Assembly (NCBI GenBank): GCA_018268035.1
Contig: JAFDXI010000102.1
Location: 1 to 64,000, forward strand
Length of the DNA: 64,000 nt
Direction of reading: 5' to 3'
Source: Bacteroidota bacterium
Lineage (GTDB): Bacteria > Bacteroidota > Bacteroidia > Chitinophagales > Chitinophagaceae
Each line of letters starts with the position of its first letter. Positions within the stretch are counted from its first letter, which is position 1. Shown here in pieces: positions 9,235-18,516 of the stretch. The notes under the pieces are model-generated. The model made no database searches and had not been told where the DNA came from. It was given only the letters and a program-made list of their open reading frames with translations. The position numbers and the translations under genes were made by a program.

Positions 9235-9287
9235 AAAACACAATTTATTTCTTGGTTGATAAAGATTTTTATTTGAAGATAGGGAAT

Positions 9288-10709
9288 TTAAAATTTCAAA
9301 CTAAGATAAAGATTCAAATATTGTTGTACAGATTTTTCCCAGCTGTTATCTATCTGCATCATGTGTTTGCGCATACGGTCAAGGCCATCCTTGTCATCAT
9401 AAAACAATCCTACTGCACGGCTCACAGCATGTACAATATCACCGATACTTGCATTGTTAAAACGGATGCCCCAGCCTTCCCAGTCTCCCATGTCAGTAAC
9501 AGTGTCAATTAAACCACCTGTACTCCTCACCATAGGCACAGTGCCATATTGCATCGCATACATCTGGTTGAGGCCACAGGGTTCTACCCGGCTTGGCATC
9601 AGTAGAAAATCAGCGCCGGCATACATGCGGTGGCTGAGTCCTTCGTTATAACCAATCATCACATTATAATTGCCAGGGAAACTATTCTTGAGTTGTTCAA
9701 GCTGCCATTGCACATGCGGATCACCACTACCCAATACTAAAAAATTTACATTGCCCTGCATGCCATACAAGGATGCAACTATTGCATCAGGTAAAAGATC
9801 AGCGGCTTTTTCACCTACTAATCTTCCAATAAAAACTATTAATGGTTTTTCGGGATTAAGATTAAATTCTTTACAGAGCGCTTCTTTATTCAGTTGTTTG
9901 TTTTCTTCCACATTTTCCACATCATAATTCTCTGTAATAAATGTGTCAGTTGCAGGGTTCCATACATCTGCGTCAATACCGTTTAATATACCCGAGCATT
10001 TCCCTTTTTCATATTCAAACAATGCTTCCAGCCCATTAGAGTTATATCTTAATTCATCCATGTAACTCCAGCTTACCGTGGTAACTTTCCATGCATTTTT
10101 TACCGCAGCAGCTAATGGATTTATCATTCCATTCCATTCGATTAAACCACCCTTCCAGGTATCCCAAGAGGGGATGAGACGGCTTTGATCCCAGCTCATC
10201 CAGCCCTGGTATTGTGCATTATGAATTGTAAGTACTGTAGGTATATCTCCAAGACTGTTGTAATCATAACAATATTTCATCATAAATGGTACAAGACCTA
10301 CATGATAATCGTGGCAATGAATTACATCAGGTTTATGTTGCCAGTGAGATAGCCAGTTGATAAAAGCTACCTGGAAGGCAACGTATCGCTGTGTATCGTC
10401 ATTGTAACCATAAATATTTTCACGATCAAGGAGGCCGTTGATATCAATCAGGTACAAGTCAAAACCAAGCGTATTATTTCTTTCCTTGATGACGGTATAA
10501 TCAAACCACCAGTCAGCCAGGTTGGTGCGACCTTTAAAATCAACATCCCATTCATGTTGATATAAAAACTTTGTTCTAAACATTGGCATGACCACTTTAG
10601 CAAAATGCCCCATCCTGGTTTGATATTTTGGCAGAGCGCCAACTACATCACCTAATCCGCCGGCCTTTGCTACAGGGTAACATTCAAAACTCAGATGAAT
10701 TATTTCCAT
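9288..10709 (-). CDS. glgA: Glycogen synthase (GT5)
   Basis: A 473-residue ADP-glucose-dependent glycogen/starch synthase. The ADP-glucose-binding motif K-x-G-G-L appears as KAGGLGDVVGALP (residues 15-27). The C-terminal GT-B motif region around MPSRVEPCGLNQMYAMQYG holds the conserved Glu-Pro-Cys-Gly. It extends alpha-1,4-glucan chains in the cytosol. It is the promoter-proximal gene of the glgA-glgC pair and is divergent from the MFS transporter across a 279-nt spacer. Confidence 0.95.
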   Translation of the reverse strand: MEIIHLSFECYPVAKAGGLGDVVGALPKYQTRMGHFAKVVMPMFRTKFLYQHEWDVDFKGRTNLADWWFDYTVIKERNNTLGFDLYLIDINGLLDRENIYGYNDDTQRYVAFQVAFINWLSHWQHKPDVIHCHDYHVGLVPFMMKYCYDYNSLGDIPTVLTIHNAQYQGWMSWDQSRLIPSWDTWKGGLIEWNGMINPLAAAVKNAWKVTTVSWSYMDELRYNSNGLEALFEYEKGKCSGILNGIDADVWNPATDTFITENYDVENVEENKQLNKEALCKEFNLNPEKPLIVFIGRLVGEKAADLLPDAIVASLYGMQGNVNFLVLGSGDPHVQWQLEQLKNSFPGNYNVMIGYNEGLSHRMYAGADFLLMPSRVEPCGLNQMYAMQYGTVPMVRSTGGLIDTVTDMGDWEGWGIRFNNASIGDIVHAVSRAVGLFYDDKDGLDRMRKHMMQIDNSWEKSVQQYLNLYLSLKF

Positions 10710-10826
10710 GCTATAAATTATAAATGAAAAAAATGATTATTGTAAATTAAGCTCAATTTAGTAAAAAAGCTACATTCAATTTTAAAGCAATGTATGAATC
10801 TATTGAACTATTGTAACATTCCTGGT

Positions 10827-10848
10827 AAAAAATTTCATGAAATTTTTT
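10827..10848. promoter_or_regulatory. 22-bp perfect palindrome in glgA/MFS intergenic region
   Basis: Positions 10827-10837 (AAAAAATTTCA) are the exact reverse complement of 10838-10848. It lies 118 nt upstream of glgA and 141 nt upstream of the sugar transporter gene, in the divergent spacer between them. It has no loop and is not positioned to terminate either gene, so an operator for a dimeric regulator is the more natural reading. It may also simply be an AT-rich coincidence. Confidence 0.4.
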
Positions 10849-10988
10849 TATCCTGTATCAAAAGTTATAATTGAAAATTTATGTTGCAATGCATTTTAAA
10901 TAAAACACTATAAATTTTTATATAGATAAAAAAACTGATTACTTTTAAACGCTCTTTCCAATTTATCTTAATCAACGATACGCAAGCA

Positions 10989-12467
10989 ATGAGTACAGAT
11001 TTATTAAAACCAACCGATGCTATTAAAACCAAATGGTCGCAATTCAGTATTTTAATTACTGTGTTTTTTTTCTGGGGATTCGTAGCTGCATCCAATGATA
11101 TTTTAATCCCGGTGTTTAAAGACAAACTTCAATTATCGCAATTGCAATCACAAATGGTTTCATTTGCATTTTATGTGGCATACACAGTCGGCTCCATCAT
11201 TTATTTTATTATCTCAAAAGCAACAGGCGGTGATATCTTAAATAAGATTGGTTTTAGAAATGGTATATCTATAGGACTTATAATATCAGCTTTAGGAACC
11301 TTACTTTTTTATCCTGCCGCACAATCAGCTTCATTTACAATAATGATAACTGGCTTATTTATAGTTGGCCTCGGGTTTTCACTACAACAAACTGCAGCCA
11401 ACCCACTGGCGATTGTAATGGGTGATCCTAAAACCGGTGCACAAAGGCTCAGTATGGCTGGTGGTATCAATAATTTAGGTACAACTATCGGCCCTTTAAT
11501 TGTAAGCTTCGCCATTTTTGGAAGTGCAACTGCCAACAGTGAAGGAGTGGCAAGTATTGAAAGTGTGAAAACGCCTTATCTTATTTTAGGTGCAGTATTT
11601 ATTTTGGTTGCTATCATCTTCCGTTTCTCTCCTGTACCCAATAAAATAGACCTTGAAAAGATGGCAGAACAGGAATCTGATAATGCAGAAAATGTGCAAC
11701 ATAAAACAAGCGTTTTAAAATATCCACAGTTGGTGATGGGTATGATAGGCATTTTTGTTTATGTGGGTGTTGAAGTGGCAACTGCATCTAACCTTCCCGC
11801 TTTTTTACACAAAGATCTCTCTATCACAACAGATAAAATAGCACCATTTGTTTCTTTATATTGGGCCAGCCTGATGATGGGTAGATGGACTGCATCTATT
11901 GGTGCTTTTGATTTGAGTAAAGGCGCTAAACAAGTCTTACAATTTTTGATACCATACATTGCATTTGGTGTTTTTATTTTGGTGAATGTTATTGCCGAGC
12001 ACGACATCACTCCTTTTTATTATTATCCGATTGTAATGATTGCAATGATCGCTGGCAGCCTGCTTAGCAGGGGTAATCCTGCAAGATTGTTGTTGTTATA
12101 TTCTGCTTTTGGAATTATTGCATTATTTATTGGTATGTTGAGCAGCGGCATGGTTAGTGCTTATGCATTTATGAGTGTAGGCCTTTTCTGTTCTACGCTC
12201 TGGCCTTGTATTTTTACATTGGCTATTGCAGGCCTTGGCAAACACACCAATGAAGGATCAAGTTTCCTCATCATGATGATTATGGGTGGTGGTGTTATGA
12301 GTCTGCTACAAGGCTTCCTTGCGGATCATTTATTAGGTATTCAATGGTCTTATTTAGTGGGTGTATGCTGCTTTGCATACCTAGCTTTTTATGCTATAAA
12401 AGTGAAGAGTGTTCTTAAAGCTCAGGGCATTGATTATGATCAACTGGAAAGCAGTGGTGGCCATTAG
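10989..12467 (+). CDS. FucP-type MFS sugar transporter
   Basis: A 492-residue, twelve-helix transporter of the fucose/glucose/galactose:proton symporter type. Recognisable family features are FFFWGFVAASNDILIPVFK in helix 1 and LQQTAANPLAIVMGDP at about 135-150. It probably imports glucose or a related hexose. A ROK sugar kinase follows within 30 nt on the same strand, giving an uptake-phosphorylation pair opposite the glycogen genes. The exact sugar cannot be told from sequence. Confidence 0.9.
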   Translation: MSTDLLKPTDAIKTKWSQFSILITVFFFWGFVAASNDILIPVFKDKLQLSQLQSQMVSFAFYVAYTVGSIIYFIISKATGGDILNKIGFRNGISIGLIISALGTLLFYPAAQSASFTIMITGLFIVGLGFSLQQTAANPLAIVMGDPKTGAQRLSMAGGINNLGTTIGPLIVSFAIFGSATANSEGVASIESVKTPYLILGAVFILVAIIFRFSPVPNKIDLEKMAEQESDNAENVQHKTSVLKYPQLVMGMIGIFVYVGVEVATASNLPAFLHKDLSITTDKIAPFVSLYWASLMMGRWTASIGAFDLSKGAKQVLQFLIPYIAFGVFILVNVIAEHDITPFYYYPIVMIAMIAGSLLSRGNPARLLLLYSAFGIIALFIGMLSSGMVSAYAFMSVGLFCSTLWPCIFTLAIAGLGKHTNEGSSFLIMMIMGGGVMSLLQGFLADHLLGIQWSYLVGVCCFAYLAFYAIKVKSVLKAQGIDYDQLESSGGH

Positions 12468-12494
12468 AATTTGTTTCATTTCAATTTTTGTATT

Positions 12495-13520
12495 GTGGCT
12501 AAATCATTAAAAACAAACGTTCAGACAACAGTTAAGAAAGAAACTGAAGTAGTAAAGACATCTCAAGAGCCTTTGGCTATTGGCATTGATATAGGCGGTA
12601 CAGGCACAAAATTCGGCATCGTTGACCGTGTTGGCAATGTTTTGTTTTCAGGCTCAATGTCAACAAAAAAACATGCACAGATAGATTCATTTATTGAAGA
12701 GTTATATAAGAAAGTAAGTGAGTTGATAGAGAAAGCAGGTGGCACAGGCAGGGTGAAAGGAATTGGTGTGGGTGCACCTAATGGAAACTATTATACCGGT
12801 ACCGTTGAATATGCGCCAAACCTGCCATGGAGAGGTATAATCCCTCTGGCCAAACTGGTGCAGGATAAATTTCAGTTGCCGGTTGTTTTAACGAATGATG
12901 CCAATGCTGCAGCAGAAGGTGAAATGATTTATGGCGCTGCCAAAGGAATGAAAGATTTTATCATGATAACCCTTGGCACTGGTGTGGGTAGTGGCATTGT
13001 TGCCAACGGAAAATTAATATATGGCCATGATGGTTTTGCAGGTGAATTAGGGCACACCATTGTTATTCCAGGTGGACGTTTGCACCCGGGCACTGGTAAG
13101 AAAGGTTCTTTGGAAAGTTATGCATCTGCCACAGGTGTGAGGTCAACCACATTGGAGATGCTCAACGATACAGACACTCCCAGTTCACTTCGGAAAGTTC
13201 CGGTGGATGAACTGGATTCCAAGAAAGTATATGAAGCCGCTATTGCAGGTGATGAGCTTGCAAAAAAAGTGTATGAATTTACAGGGAAAATATTAGGCAT
13301 TTCGCTTGCCAATGCTGTCATGTTTTCAAGCCCGGAAGCTATTATTCTTTTTGGTGGCCTGACAAAAGCCGGAGAACTGATTTTAAAACCAACACGCGAA
13401 AGCATGGAAGCTAATCTGATAAAAGTCTTTCAGAATAAAGTAAAAATACTGGTGAGCCATTTAAAAGAATCAGATGCGGCCATCTTAGGAGCAAGCGCCC
13501 TTGCATGGGAAACGCATTAA
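12495..13520 (+). CDS. ROK-family sugar kinase (glucokinase-like)
   Basis: About 341 residues from a GTG start at 12495. No ATG is available before the ATP-binding motif, and a TTG at 12471 is the alternative. Phosphate motif IGIDIGGTGTKFG, catalytic region TNDANAAAEGE, second ATP site ITLGTGVGSG and the sugar-contact motif GELGH are all present. The Cys-rich zinc motif usual in ROK proteins (CxCGxxGCxE) is altered: the three Cys positions read Pro, Thr and Ser (in HPGTGKKGSLE). Probable role is phosphorylation of the hexose brought in by the preceding transporter. Confidence 0.88.
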   Translation: MAKSLKTNVQTTVKKETEVVKTSQEPLAIGIDIGGTGTKFGIVDRVGNVLFSGSMSTKKHAQIDSFIEELYKKVSELIEKAGGTGRVKGIGVGAPNGNYYTGTVEYAPNLPWRGIIPLAKLVQDKFQLPVVLTNDANAAAEGEMIYGAAKGMKDFIMITLGTGVGSGIVANGKLIYGHDGFAGELGHTIVIPGGRLHPGTGKKGSLESYASATGVRSTTLEMLNDTDTPSSLRKVPVDELDSKKVYEAAIAGDELAKKVYEFTGKILGISLANAVMFSSPEAIILFGGLTKAGELILKPTRESMEANLIKVFQNKVKILVSHLKESDAAILGASALAWETH

Positions 13521-13589
13521 ACTATTTGCAATGCATATCTAAAAATTGCAGTCGTTATAATCTTTGAGAAACTAACGCCCGTTAACGCT

Positions 13590-13598
13590 TACATTTGC
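13590..13598 (+). promoter_or_regulatory. -7 promoter box (TACATTTGC) for M13 peptidase gene
   Basis: An exact match to the Bacteroidota housekeeping -7 consensus TAnnTTTG plus C, ending 17 nt before the ATG at 13616. A TTTG at 13563-13566 could be the -33 element. The resulting 5' leader would be only about 12-15 nt. Confidence 0.75.
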
Positions 13599-13615
13599 GC
13601 AAATTCTTTTTTATT

Positions 13616-15649
13616 ATGAAGCGATTAATAATGTTTGCCGTCTCTGCATTTGTAATTGTTATTTGCAATACCGGCTCAGCACAAACCAAAGAAAAAAATT
13701 TCAGGTTTATCAACAAGGCCAATATGGATTTATCTGTAAAGCCTGGCGATAATTTCTTTATGTATGCCAATGGCACATGGCTGAAGGATAATCCGGTTCC
13801 ACCTTCTAAAACAAGTTGGGGCAGTTTTGATGCACTCGGTCAAACAAGTTTGGACAGGTTAAAATTATTGTTAGAAGATGCAGTAAAAAATGATACTAAA
13901 AATTCTTTATATCAAAGAGTGGGTGATTTATATGCTGCTGCAATGGATACTGTAACCCTGGAAAAATTAGGATATTCTCCAATAAAATCTATGTTGGATA
14001 GTGTGGGCGGTTTAACAACCCATGACCAGGTGGTAAATGCCATTGCCGCATTACGTACACAAGGTATTGGAGGTTTATTATTTGGTTTTTATGTGGGCCA
14101 GGATGATAAAAATGTCAATGAATATATCCCTTCTTTAAGCCAGGGTGGAACATCTTTACCAGATCGTGATTATTATTTGAAAGTTGATGCCAGAAGCCAG
14201 CATATCCGGGAAGAATATGTAAAATATATAACCGACATGTTTAAGCTGGTGGGTGATGATGAATCCACTGCTTCATGGAAAGCAAATAGTATTTTAAATT
14301 TGGAAACAGCTTTGGCAAAAGCACAGATGAGCAGGGTGGAAATGCGTGACCCAATAAAAACCTACAATAAATTTTCTATTGAGGATTTTTCTAAAACAAC
14401 TCCAGGCATTGATTGGAAAAATATGTTTGCTATAATGAAAGTTACCACAGCAGACAGCCTGCTTTGTAATAACCCAACATTTTTCAAAACCATAAATTCA
14501 TTATTAACCGCTGTGCCCGTGAATGTTTGGGATGCATACCTGCAATGGGCAGTAATAAAAAATAATGCAGCTTATTTAAGCAGCGATTTTGTAAACAGGC
14601 AGTTTCAGTTTAATCAGGTTTTGTCTGGTCAGAAAGAAATAACACCACGCTGGCAACGCATGAGCAGGCTTGTTGATGGTAGCCTTGGTGAATTACTGGG
14701 CCAATTATATGTACAAAAATATTTTACAGAAGAAGCCAAGCAACGTATGCTGGCTTTGGTAAAAAATATCCAGGAAACTTTTGGCGACCGCATACAACGT
14801 TTAGACTGGATGAGTGACAGCACCAAACAACAGGCATTGATAAAATTAAATGCGATTGTCAACAAAATAGGGTTTTCGGATAAATGGGAAACTTATGAAG
14901 GCGTAGTGATAACAAAAAATGATTTGATAGGCGATTTGAAAAGCATTGATAATTGGGGATACAATTATATGGTTGGCCACATGGGCAAACCGGTTGATAA
15001 AACAAAATGGGATATGACACCGCCTACTGTAAATGCTTATTATAACCCTGCCAATAATGAAATTGCTTTCCCCGCAGGTATTTTGCAGTTTCCATTCTTT
15101 GATGAAAAAGCAGATGATGCGGTTAACTATGGAGGCATTGCTGCAGTAATAGGTCATGAGTTGACACATGGTTTTGATGATGAAGGAAGGCAATATGCTG
15201 CCGATGGAAATTTAAAAGACTGGTGGACTGCTGCTGATGCAAAAAATTTTACTGAACGTGCAGATAAAGTAGTTGCACAATTTGATGCATTTACAGTTAA
15301 CGACAGCCTGCATGTAAACGGGAAGTTGACATTGGGTGAAAACCTCGCAGATTTGGGTGGTTTAAATATTGCGTATGAGGCTTTCAAAAAAACACCTGAA
15401 GGCAAGAGTGATAAAAAGATTGATGGCTTCACACCAGATCAACGTTTCTTCTTAAGCTGGGCACAGGTATGGAGAAGCAATATCCGTCCGGAATCAGCAG
15501 CACAAAGAGTTTTAACTGACCCGCATTCACCTGCAATATATCGTTGTAACGGGCCCGTGAGCAATATTGATGCCTGGTACACAGCATTCGATGTAAAACC
15601 GGGAGATAAAATGTATAAACCGGACAATGAAAGAATAAAAGTCTGGTAA
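13616..15649 (+). CDS. Secreted M13-family zinc metallopeptidase
   Basis: A 677-residue neprilysin/PepO-type endopeptidase. The ATG at 13616 starts a signal peptide (MKRLIMFAVSAFVIVICNTG, cleavage near SAQ). The zinc site HELTH lies in VIGHELTHGFDDEG and the third ligand Glu in ENLADLGGL, both intact. The C-terminal motif with NIRPE and CNGPVSN is also typical. Predicted to degrade peptides in the periplasm. It has its own promoter and a downstream terminator, so it is monocistronic. Confidence 0.94.
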   Translation: MKRLIMFAVSAFVIVICNTGSAQTKEKNFRFINKANMDLSVKPGDNFFMYANGTWLKDNPVPPSKTSWGSFDALGQTSLDRLKLLLEDAVKNDTKNSLYQRVGDLYAAAMDTVTLEKLGYSPIKSMLDSVGGLTTHDQVVNAIAALRTQGIGGLLFGFYVGQDDKNVNEYIPSLSQGGTSLPDRDYYLKVDARSQHIREEYVKYITDMFKLVGDDESTASWKANSILNLETALAKAQMSRVEMRDPIKTYNKFSIEDFSKTTPGIDWKNMFAIMKVTTADSLLCNNPTFFKTINSLLTAVPVNVWDAYLQWAVIKNNAAYLSSDFVNRQFQFNQVLSGQKEITPRWQRMSRLVDGSLGELLGQLYVQKYFTEEAKQRMLALVKNIQETFGDRIQRLDWMSDSTKQQALIKLNAIVNKIGFSDKWETYEGVVITKNDLIGDLKSIDNWGYNYMVGHMGKPVDKTKWDMTPPTVNAYYNPANNEIAFPAGILQFPFFDEKADDAVNYGGIAAVIGHELTHGFDDEGRQYAADGNLKDWWTAADAKNFTERADKVVAQFDAFTVNDSLHVNGKLTLGENLADLGGLNIAYEAFKKTPEGKSDKKIDGFTPDQRFFLSWAQVWRSNIRPESAAQRVLTDPHSPAIYRCNGPVSNIDAWYTAFDVKPGDKMYKPDNERIKVW

Positions 15650-15673
15650 GATTTAATTGATTTAGTTTTTCAT

Positions 15674-15703
15674 AAAGGCTACCCTTTAATTTTGGTAGCC
15701 TTT
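15674..15703 (+). terminator. Terminator of M13 peptidase gene
   Basis: Ten-base-pair stem AAAGGCTACC (15674-15683) with GGTAGCCTTT (15694-15703) and a 10-nt loop, followed by a T-rich run (CTTGTCTTT). Confidence 0.8.
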
Positions 15704-15847
15704 CTTGTCTTTATGAAGAAACAAATTGAACCATTTCAATAAAATCTTTTGTTGAATTAATTTTTATCAAACAATGAAATTCAAAAAAAGGTTGCACTTT
15801 TAAAACAGCATCTTTGTTTTGATAATGTATTTATCTATTTTAGAACT

Positions 15848-17005
15848 ATGTTAAGGCAATGGATTAACGGTAAGACATTATTGTTTTTAATAGCAGCAGC
15901 AATAGTTACTGGAACTGTTTTTTATTCATCTTATCTCGCAAAAAAAATTGCTGCAGATGAAAAAAAGAAAGTGGAAATTCTGGTGGAAGCGCAACGCACT
16001 ATTTTAAATACAAATGATGAAGTCAGTTTAAATCTTGCAGCAAGAGTATCATCAGAAAATAAAGAAATCCCAATTATTGAAACCAATGAAAATGACAGCA
16101 TCAATGTGGGTAATTGCGTAAACCTTGATACTGTTAAAATAAAAAATGATCCTGGTTATCTATATAAAAAATTAGCAGAATTTAAAAGTCAGCACGAGCC
16201 TATCATTCTTCCCTTATCTGAAAGTCCATATACTGCAAATAAATATTATTATGGTGAAAGCGTTTTGCAAAGAGAGGTGCGTTATTATCCGATTGTGCAA
16301 CTGATTATTGTGGGCCTCTTTTTGATTGTTACCATTATTGCACAGCGAACGTCTTACATCAGCACACAAAACCAGTTGTGGGCAGGTATGGCCAAAGAGA
16401 CTGCTCATCAATTGGGCACACCTGTTTCAAGTCTTAAAGGCTGGGTTGAAGTTTTAAGAGAAATTCCTGAAAGTAAAAACCTCAGTGTCGAAATTGAAAA
16501 AGATGTTAACAGGCTGGAATTAATTACTGATCGTTTTGGAAAAATCGGGAGCCATCCTCATCTTGAAGAGAAAAACCTTGTAGAGCAGGTAACCAATATG
16601 GTGGATTATATTAAACGACGTGCCAGTGGTAAAGTAAGTTTTTCAATTAACACAAACGGTGAACAGAATATACCTGCAATGATATCACCGCCCTTGTTTG
16701 ACTGGGTGATTGAAAATTTATTGAAAAACGCACTCGACGCAATAGAAAGTAAAGGGAATATATCAGTAAATATAAAGGATACAGTATCGCAGGTTTTAAT
16801 TGATGTAACAGATACAGGTAAAGGCATTTCAAAAAATAACCTGGCCAAAGTTTTTAACCCCGGATTCTCCACCAAAAAACGTGGATGGGGTTTAGGATTA
16901 ACTTTGAGTAAAAGAATTATTGAACAATATCATAAGGGTGAAATTTTTGTAAAACACAGTGAACAGGGAAAAGGAACAACATTCAGAATTGTATTGAATA
17001 AGTAA
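15848..17005 (+). CDS. Membrane sensor histidine kinase (orphan)
   Basis: A 385-residue kinase with two membrane helices (about 10-30 and 148-168) enclosing a roughly 115-residue periplasmic sensor region without a recognised domain. The phospho-acceptor is His187 in MAKETAHQLGTPVSSLKG. The HATPase region has N box (ENLLKNALDAIE), G1 (DTGKGIS) and G2 (GWGLGLTLSKRI). No HAMP domain is obvious. No response-regulator gene is adjacent, so its partner must be elsewhere. Confidence 0.92.
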   Translation: MLRQWINGKTLLFLIAAAIVTGTVFYSSYLAKKIAADEKKKVEILVEAQRTILNTNDEVSLNLAARVSSENKEIPIIETNENDSINVGNCVNLDTVKIKNDPGYLYKKLAEFKSQHEPIILPLSESPYTANKYYYGESVLQREVRYYPIVQLIIVGLFLIVTIIAQRTSYISTQNQLWAGMAKETAHQLGTPVSSLKGWVEVLREIPESKNLSVEIEKDVNRLELITDRFGKIGSHPHLEEKNLVEQVTNMVDYIKRRASGKVSFSINTNGEQNIPAMISPPLFDWVIENLLKNALDAIESKGNISVNIKDTVSQVLIDVTDTGKGISKNNLAKVFNPGFSTKKRGWGLGLTLSKRIIEQYHKGEIFVKHSEQGKGTTFRIVLNK

Positions 17006-17018
17006 AATAATTTTCCTC

Positions 17019-17027
17019 TACATTTGC
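17019..17027 (+). promoter_or_regulatory. -7 promoter box (TACATTTGC) of tRNA-Leu(GAG)
   Basis: Exact TAnnTTTGC box ending 7 nt before the first tRNA nucleotide, as expected for a tRNA with a very short 5' leader. Confidence 0.8.
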
Positions 17028-17034
17028 GGCCTGA

Positions 17035-17118
17035 GCCCAGGTGGTGAAATTGGTAGACACGCTACTTTGAGGTGGTAGTGCCTTAACCGGTGTGCTGGTT
17101 CGAATCCAGTCTTGGGCA
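17035..17118 (+). tRNA. tRNA-Leu (anticodon GAG)
   Basis: An 84-nt type II tRNA with a long variable arm. Acceptor strand GCCCAGG pairs with CTTGGGC (one G-T), the discriminator is A, and the anticodon stem-loop is CTACT-TTGAGGT-GGTAG, giving GAG. The T loop GGTTCGAATCC is canonical. CCA is not encoded. It has its own promoter and terminator. Confidence 0.96.
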
Positions 17119-17132
17119 CATTAAAAAATATG

Positions 17133-17167
17133 ACAGGTTGCAATCTTTTTGCAACCTGTTTTCTTTT
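17133..17167 (+). terminator. Terminator of tRNA-Leu(GAG)
   Basis: Perfect 11-bp stem ACAGGTTGCAA / TTGCAACCTGT (17133-17143 and 17149-17159) with a 5-nt loop and the tail TTTCTTTT. Confidence 0.9.
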
Positions 17168-17441
17168 CCAGCCTGTTTCATAAAAATCGTATTTGATATT
17201 TTTCATTCTCCTGTACTATTTTTTTATTTGTGTAACCCTTTGTGAAGTTTGATACTCTATACAAGTGTAGGAAAGAATTAAAAAATAGTAGTTCAAAGCT
17301 ATTGAATGGATCAATTGTGTATTCTGTTTAATTCATTGCCTGATAGATGGATATTAATTTGAAATCTTATTGCATCCTGCAATCTGTTTTTTATGACAAT
17401 CTTTTTATAAATTGAAAAAAATACATAGGCCAATATTTGAA

Positions 17442-17450
17442 TAACTTTGC
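17442..17450 (+). promoter_or_regulatory. -7 promoter box (TAACTTTGC)
   Basis: Exact TAnnTTTGC box, 20 nt before the ATG at 17471. It supports that start over an upstream in-frame alternative at 17447, which would lie inside the promoter. Confidence 0.75.
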
Positions 17451-17470
17451 AACTGCTAAAAAGCGTTTTT

Positions 17471-18403
17471 ATGAAAAAGATATTTTTGTCTTTAATTTCA
17501 CTTTTCATTTTCGCCAGCATTGAGGTAAGTGCATGCCCAATCTGTGGTTGTGGCGTCGGTGGTTTTTATATTGGATTATTACCTTCTTATAAATCGCAAT
17601 TTATTGGTGTTCGTTATATGTATTCAAATTATGAAACGCATTTGAAAGATGAACCTTCCGAATTCTCATTTGATCACTATCATCAGCTTGAGGTGTATGG
17701 CGGAGTTACTTTAGGCAAATGGCAACTGCTTGGTTTTATTCCTTATCATATCAATCACCAGGTTACTGATGATGGAATTATGAACAGGAATGGTATTGGG
17801 GATATTACCTTACTGGCAAATTATAATCTCTGGCAATCAAATAAGCTTACAAAAAATAATACATCAGTGAGCCAGGGGCTTTGGCTGGGTGCAGGAATAA
17901 AGTTGCCCACCGGGAAATATGCTGTTAATTTTAAGGATTCTGTTAATGATAATCTGGATGAATTGTTAGGTGATGTTAATAGCCAGATGGGAACAGGAAG
18001 TACTGATATTATTTTAAATGCCATGTATAATATAAGTTTTGGTAAAGCAGGTATTAACACAACAGCGAATTACAAAATAAACACTTCCAACAATAGTCAT
18101 TTCAGGTATGGAGACAGGTTTAGTTTCAACAGCTTTGCTTATTACCAGTTATCGGCTGGTAAAAAAATAAACCTGGCACCCAATATAGGATTGTTGTATC
18201 AATATACTTTGCAGAATGCTTTGTCTGATGATAAGGTGAATGAAACAGGTGGTTATGTATTGGCTACTTCTGCAGGCGTTGATGTGAACTTTAAGAAAAT
18301 TACAATCGGTACAAATGTTCAGTTACCTGTTGCACAAAATTATGCGCATGGGCAAACAGTTGAAAAAGTTGGAGGCCTTGTTCATGTAACCTATACTTTT
18401 TGA
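17471..18403 (+). CDS. Cys-motif envelope protein, probable outer-membrane beta-barrel
   Basis: A 310-residue exported protein. After the signal peptide comes CPICGCGVGGFYIG (Cys22, Cys25, Cys27), a compact metal- or heme-like Cys cluster. The preceding VSA-C also satisfies a lipobox, so Cys22 could be lipidated. The remainder alternates polar and aromatic residues (IGVRYMYSNYET, LGKWQLLGFIPYHI) and ends in HVTYTF, an aromatic terminal residue typical of outer-membrane barrels. It resembles proteins loosely annotated as outer-membrane transporters. Function unknown; a metal-related role is a guess from the Cys motif. Confidence 0.75.
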   Translation: MKKIFLSLISLFIFASIEVSACPICGCGVGGFYIGLLPSYKSQFIGVRYMYSNYETHLKDEPSEFSFDHYHQLEVYGGVTLGKWQLLGFIPYHINHQVTDDGIMNRNGIGDITLLANYNLWQSNKLTKNNTSVSQGLWLGAGIKLPTGKYAVNFKDSVNDNLDELLGDVNSQMGTGSTDIILNAMYNISFGKAGINTTANYKINTSNNSHFRYGDRFSFNSFAYYQLSAGKKINLAPNIGLLYQYTLQNALSDDKVNETGGYVLATSAGVDVNFKKITIGTNVQLPVAQNYAHGQTVEKVGGLVHVTYTF

Positions 18404-18497
18404 GCATCATCTTCCGAAAAACTTAATTGCGATTTTGAATAATAATTTATTTGCAACCCTGTGGAAAATTAACAAGGCAGGTGCCTGATTATGTCTT

Positions 18498-18505
18498 TAT
18501 TTTTG
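18498..18505 (+). promoter_or_regulatory. -7 promoter box (TATTTTTG)
   Basis: Exact TAnnTTTG match ending 11 nt before the ATG at 18517, giving a leader of under 10 nt. Confidence 0.6.
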
Positions 18506-18516
18506 GACATTGAATT

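Larger units (their letters stand above)
17119..17470. other. Spacer with tRNA terminator and downstream promoter
   Basis: Between tRNA-Leu and the next gene there is only the strong terminator at 17133 and the promoter box at 17442. The remaining ~270 nt is AT-rich and shows no credible gene on either strand. Confidence 0.6.

Noticed and set aside
17018-17206. 62-codon frame on the minus strand
   Set aside because: It runs antisense through tRNA-Leu(GAG) and its terminator; translated tRNA is a common false ORF.
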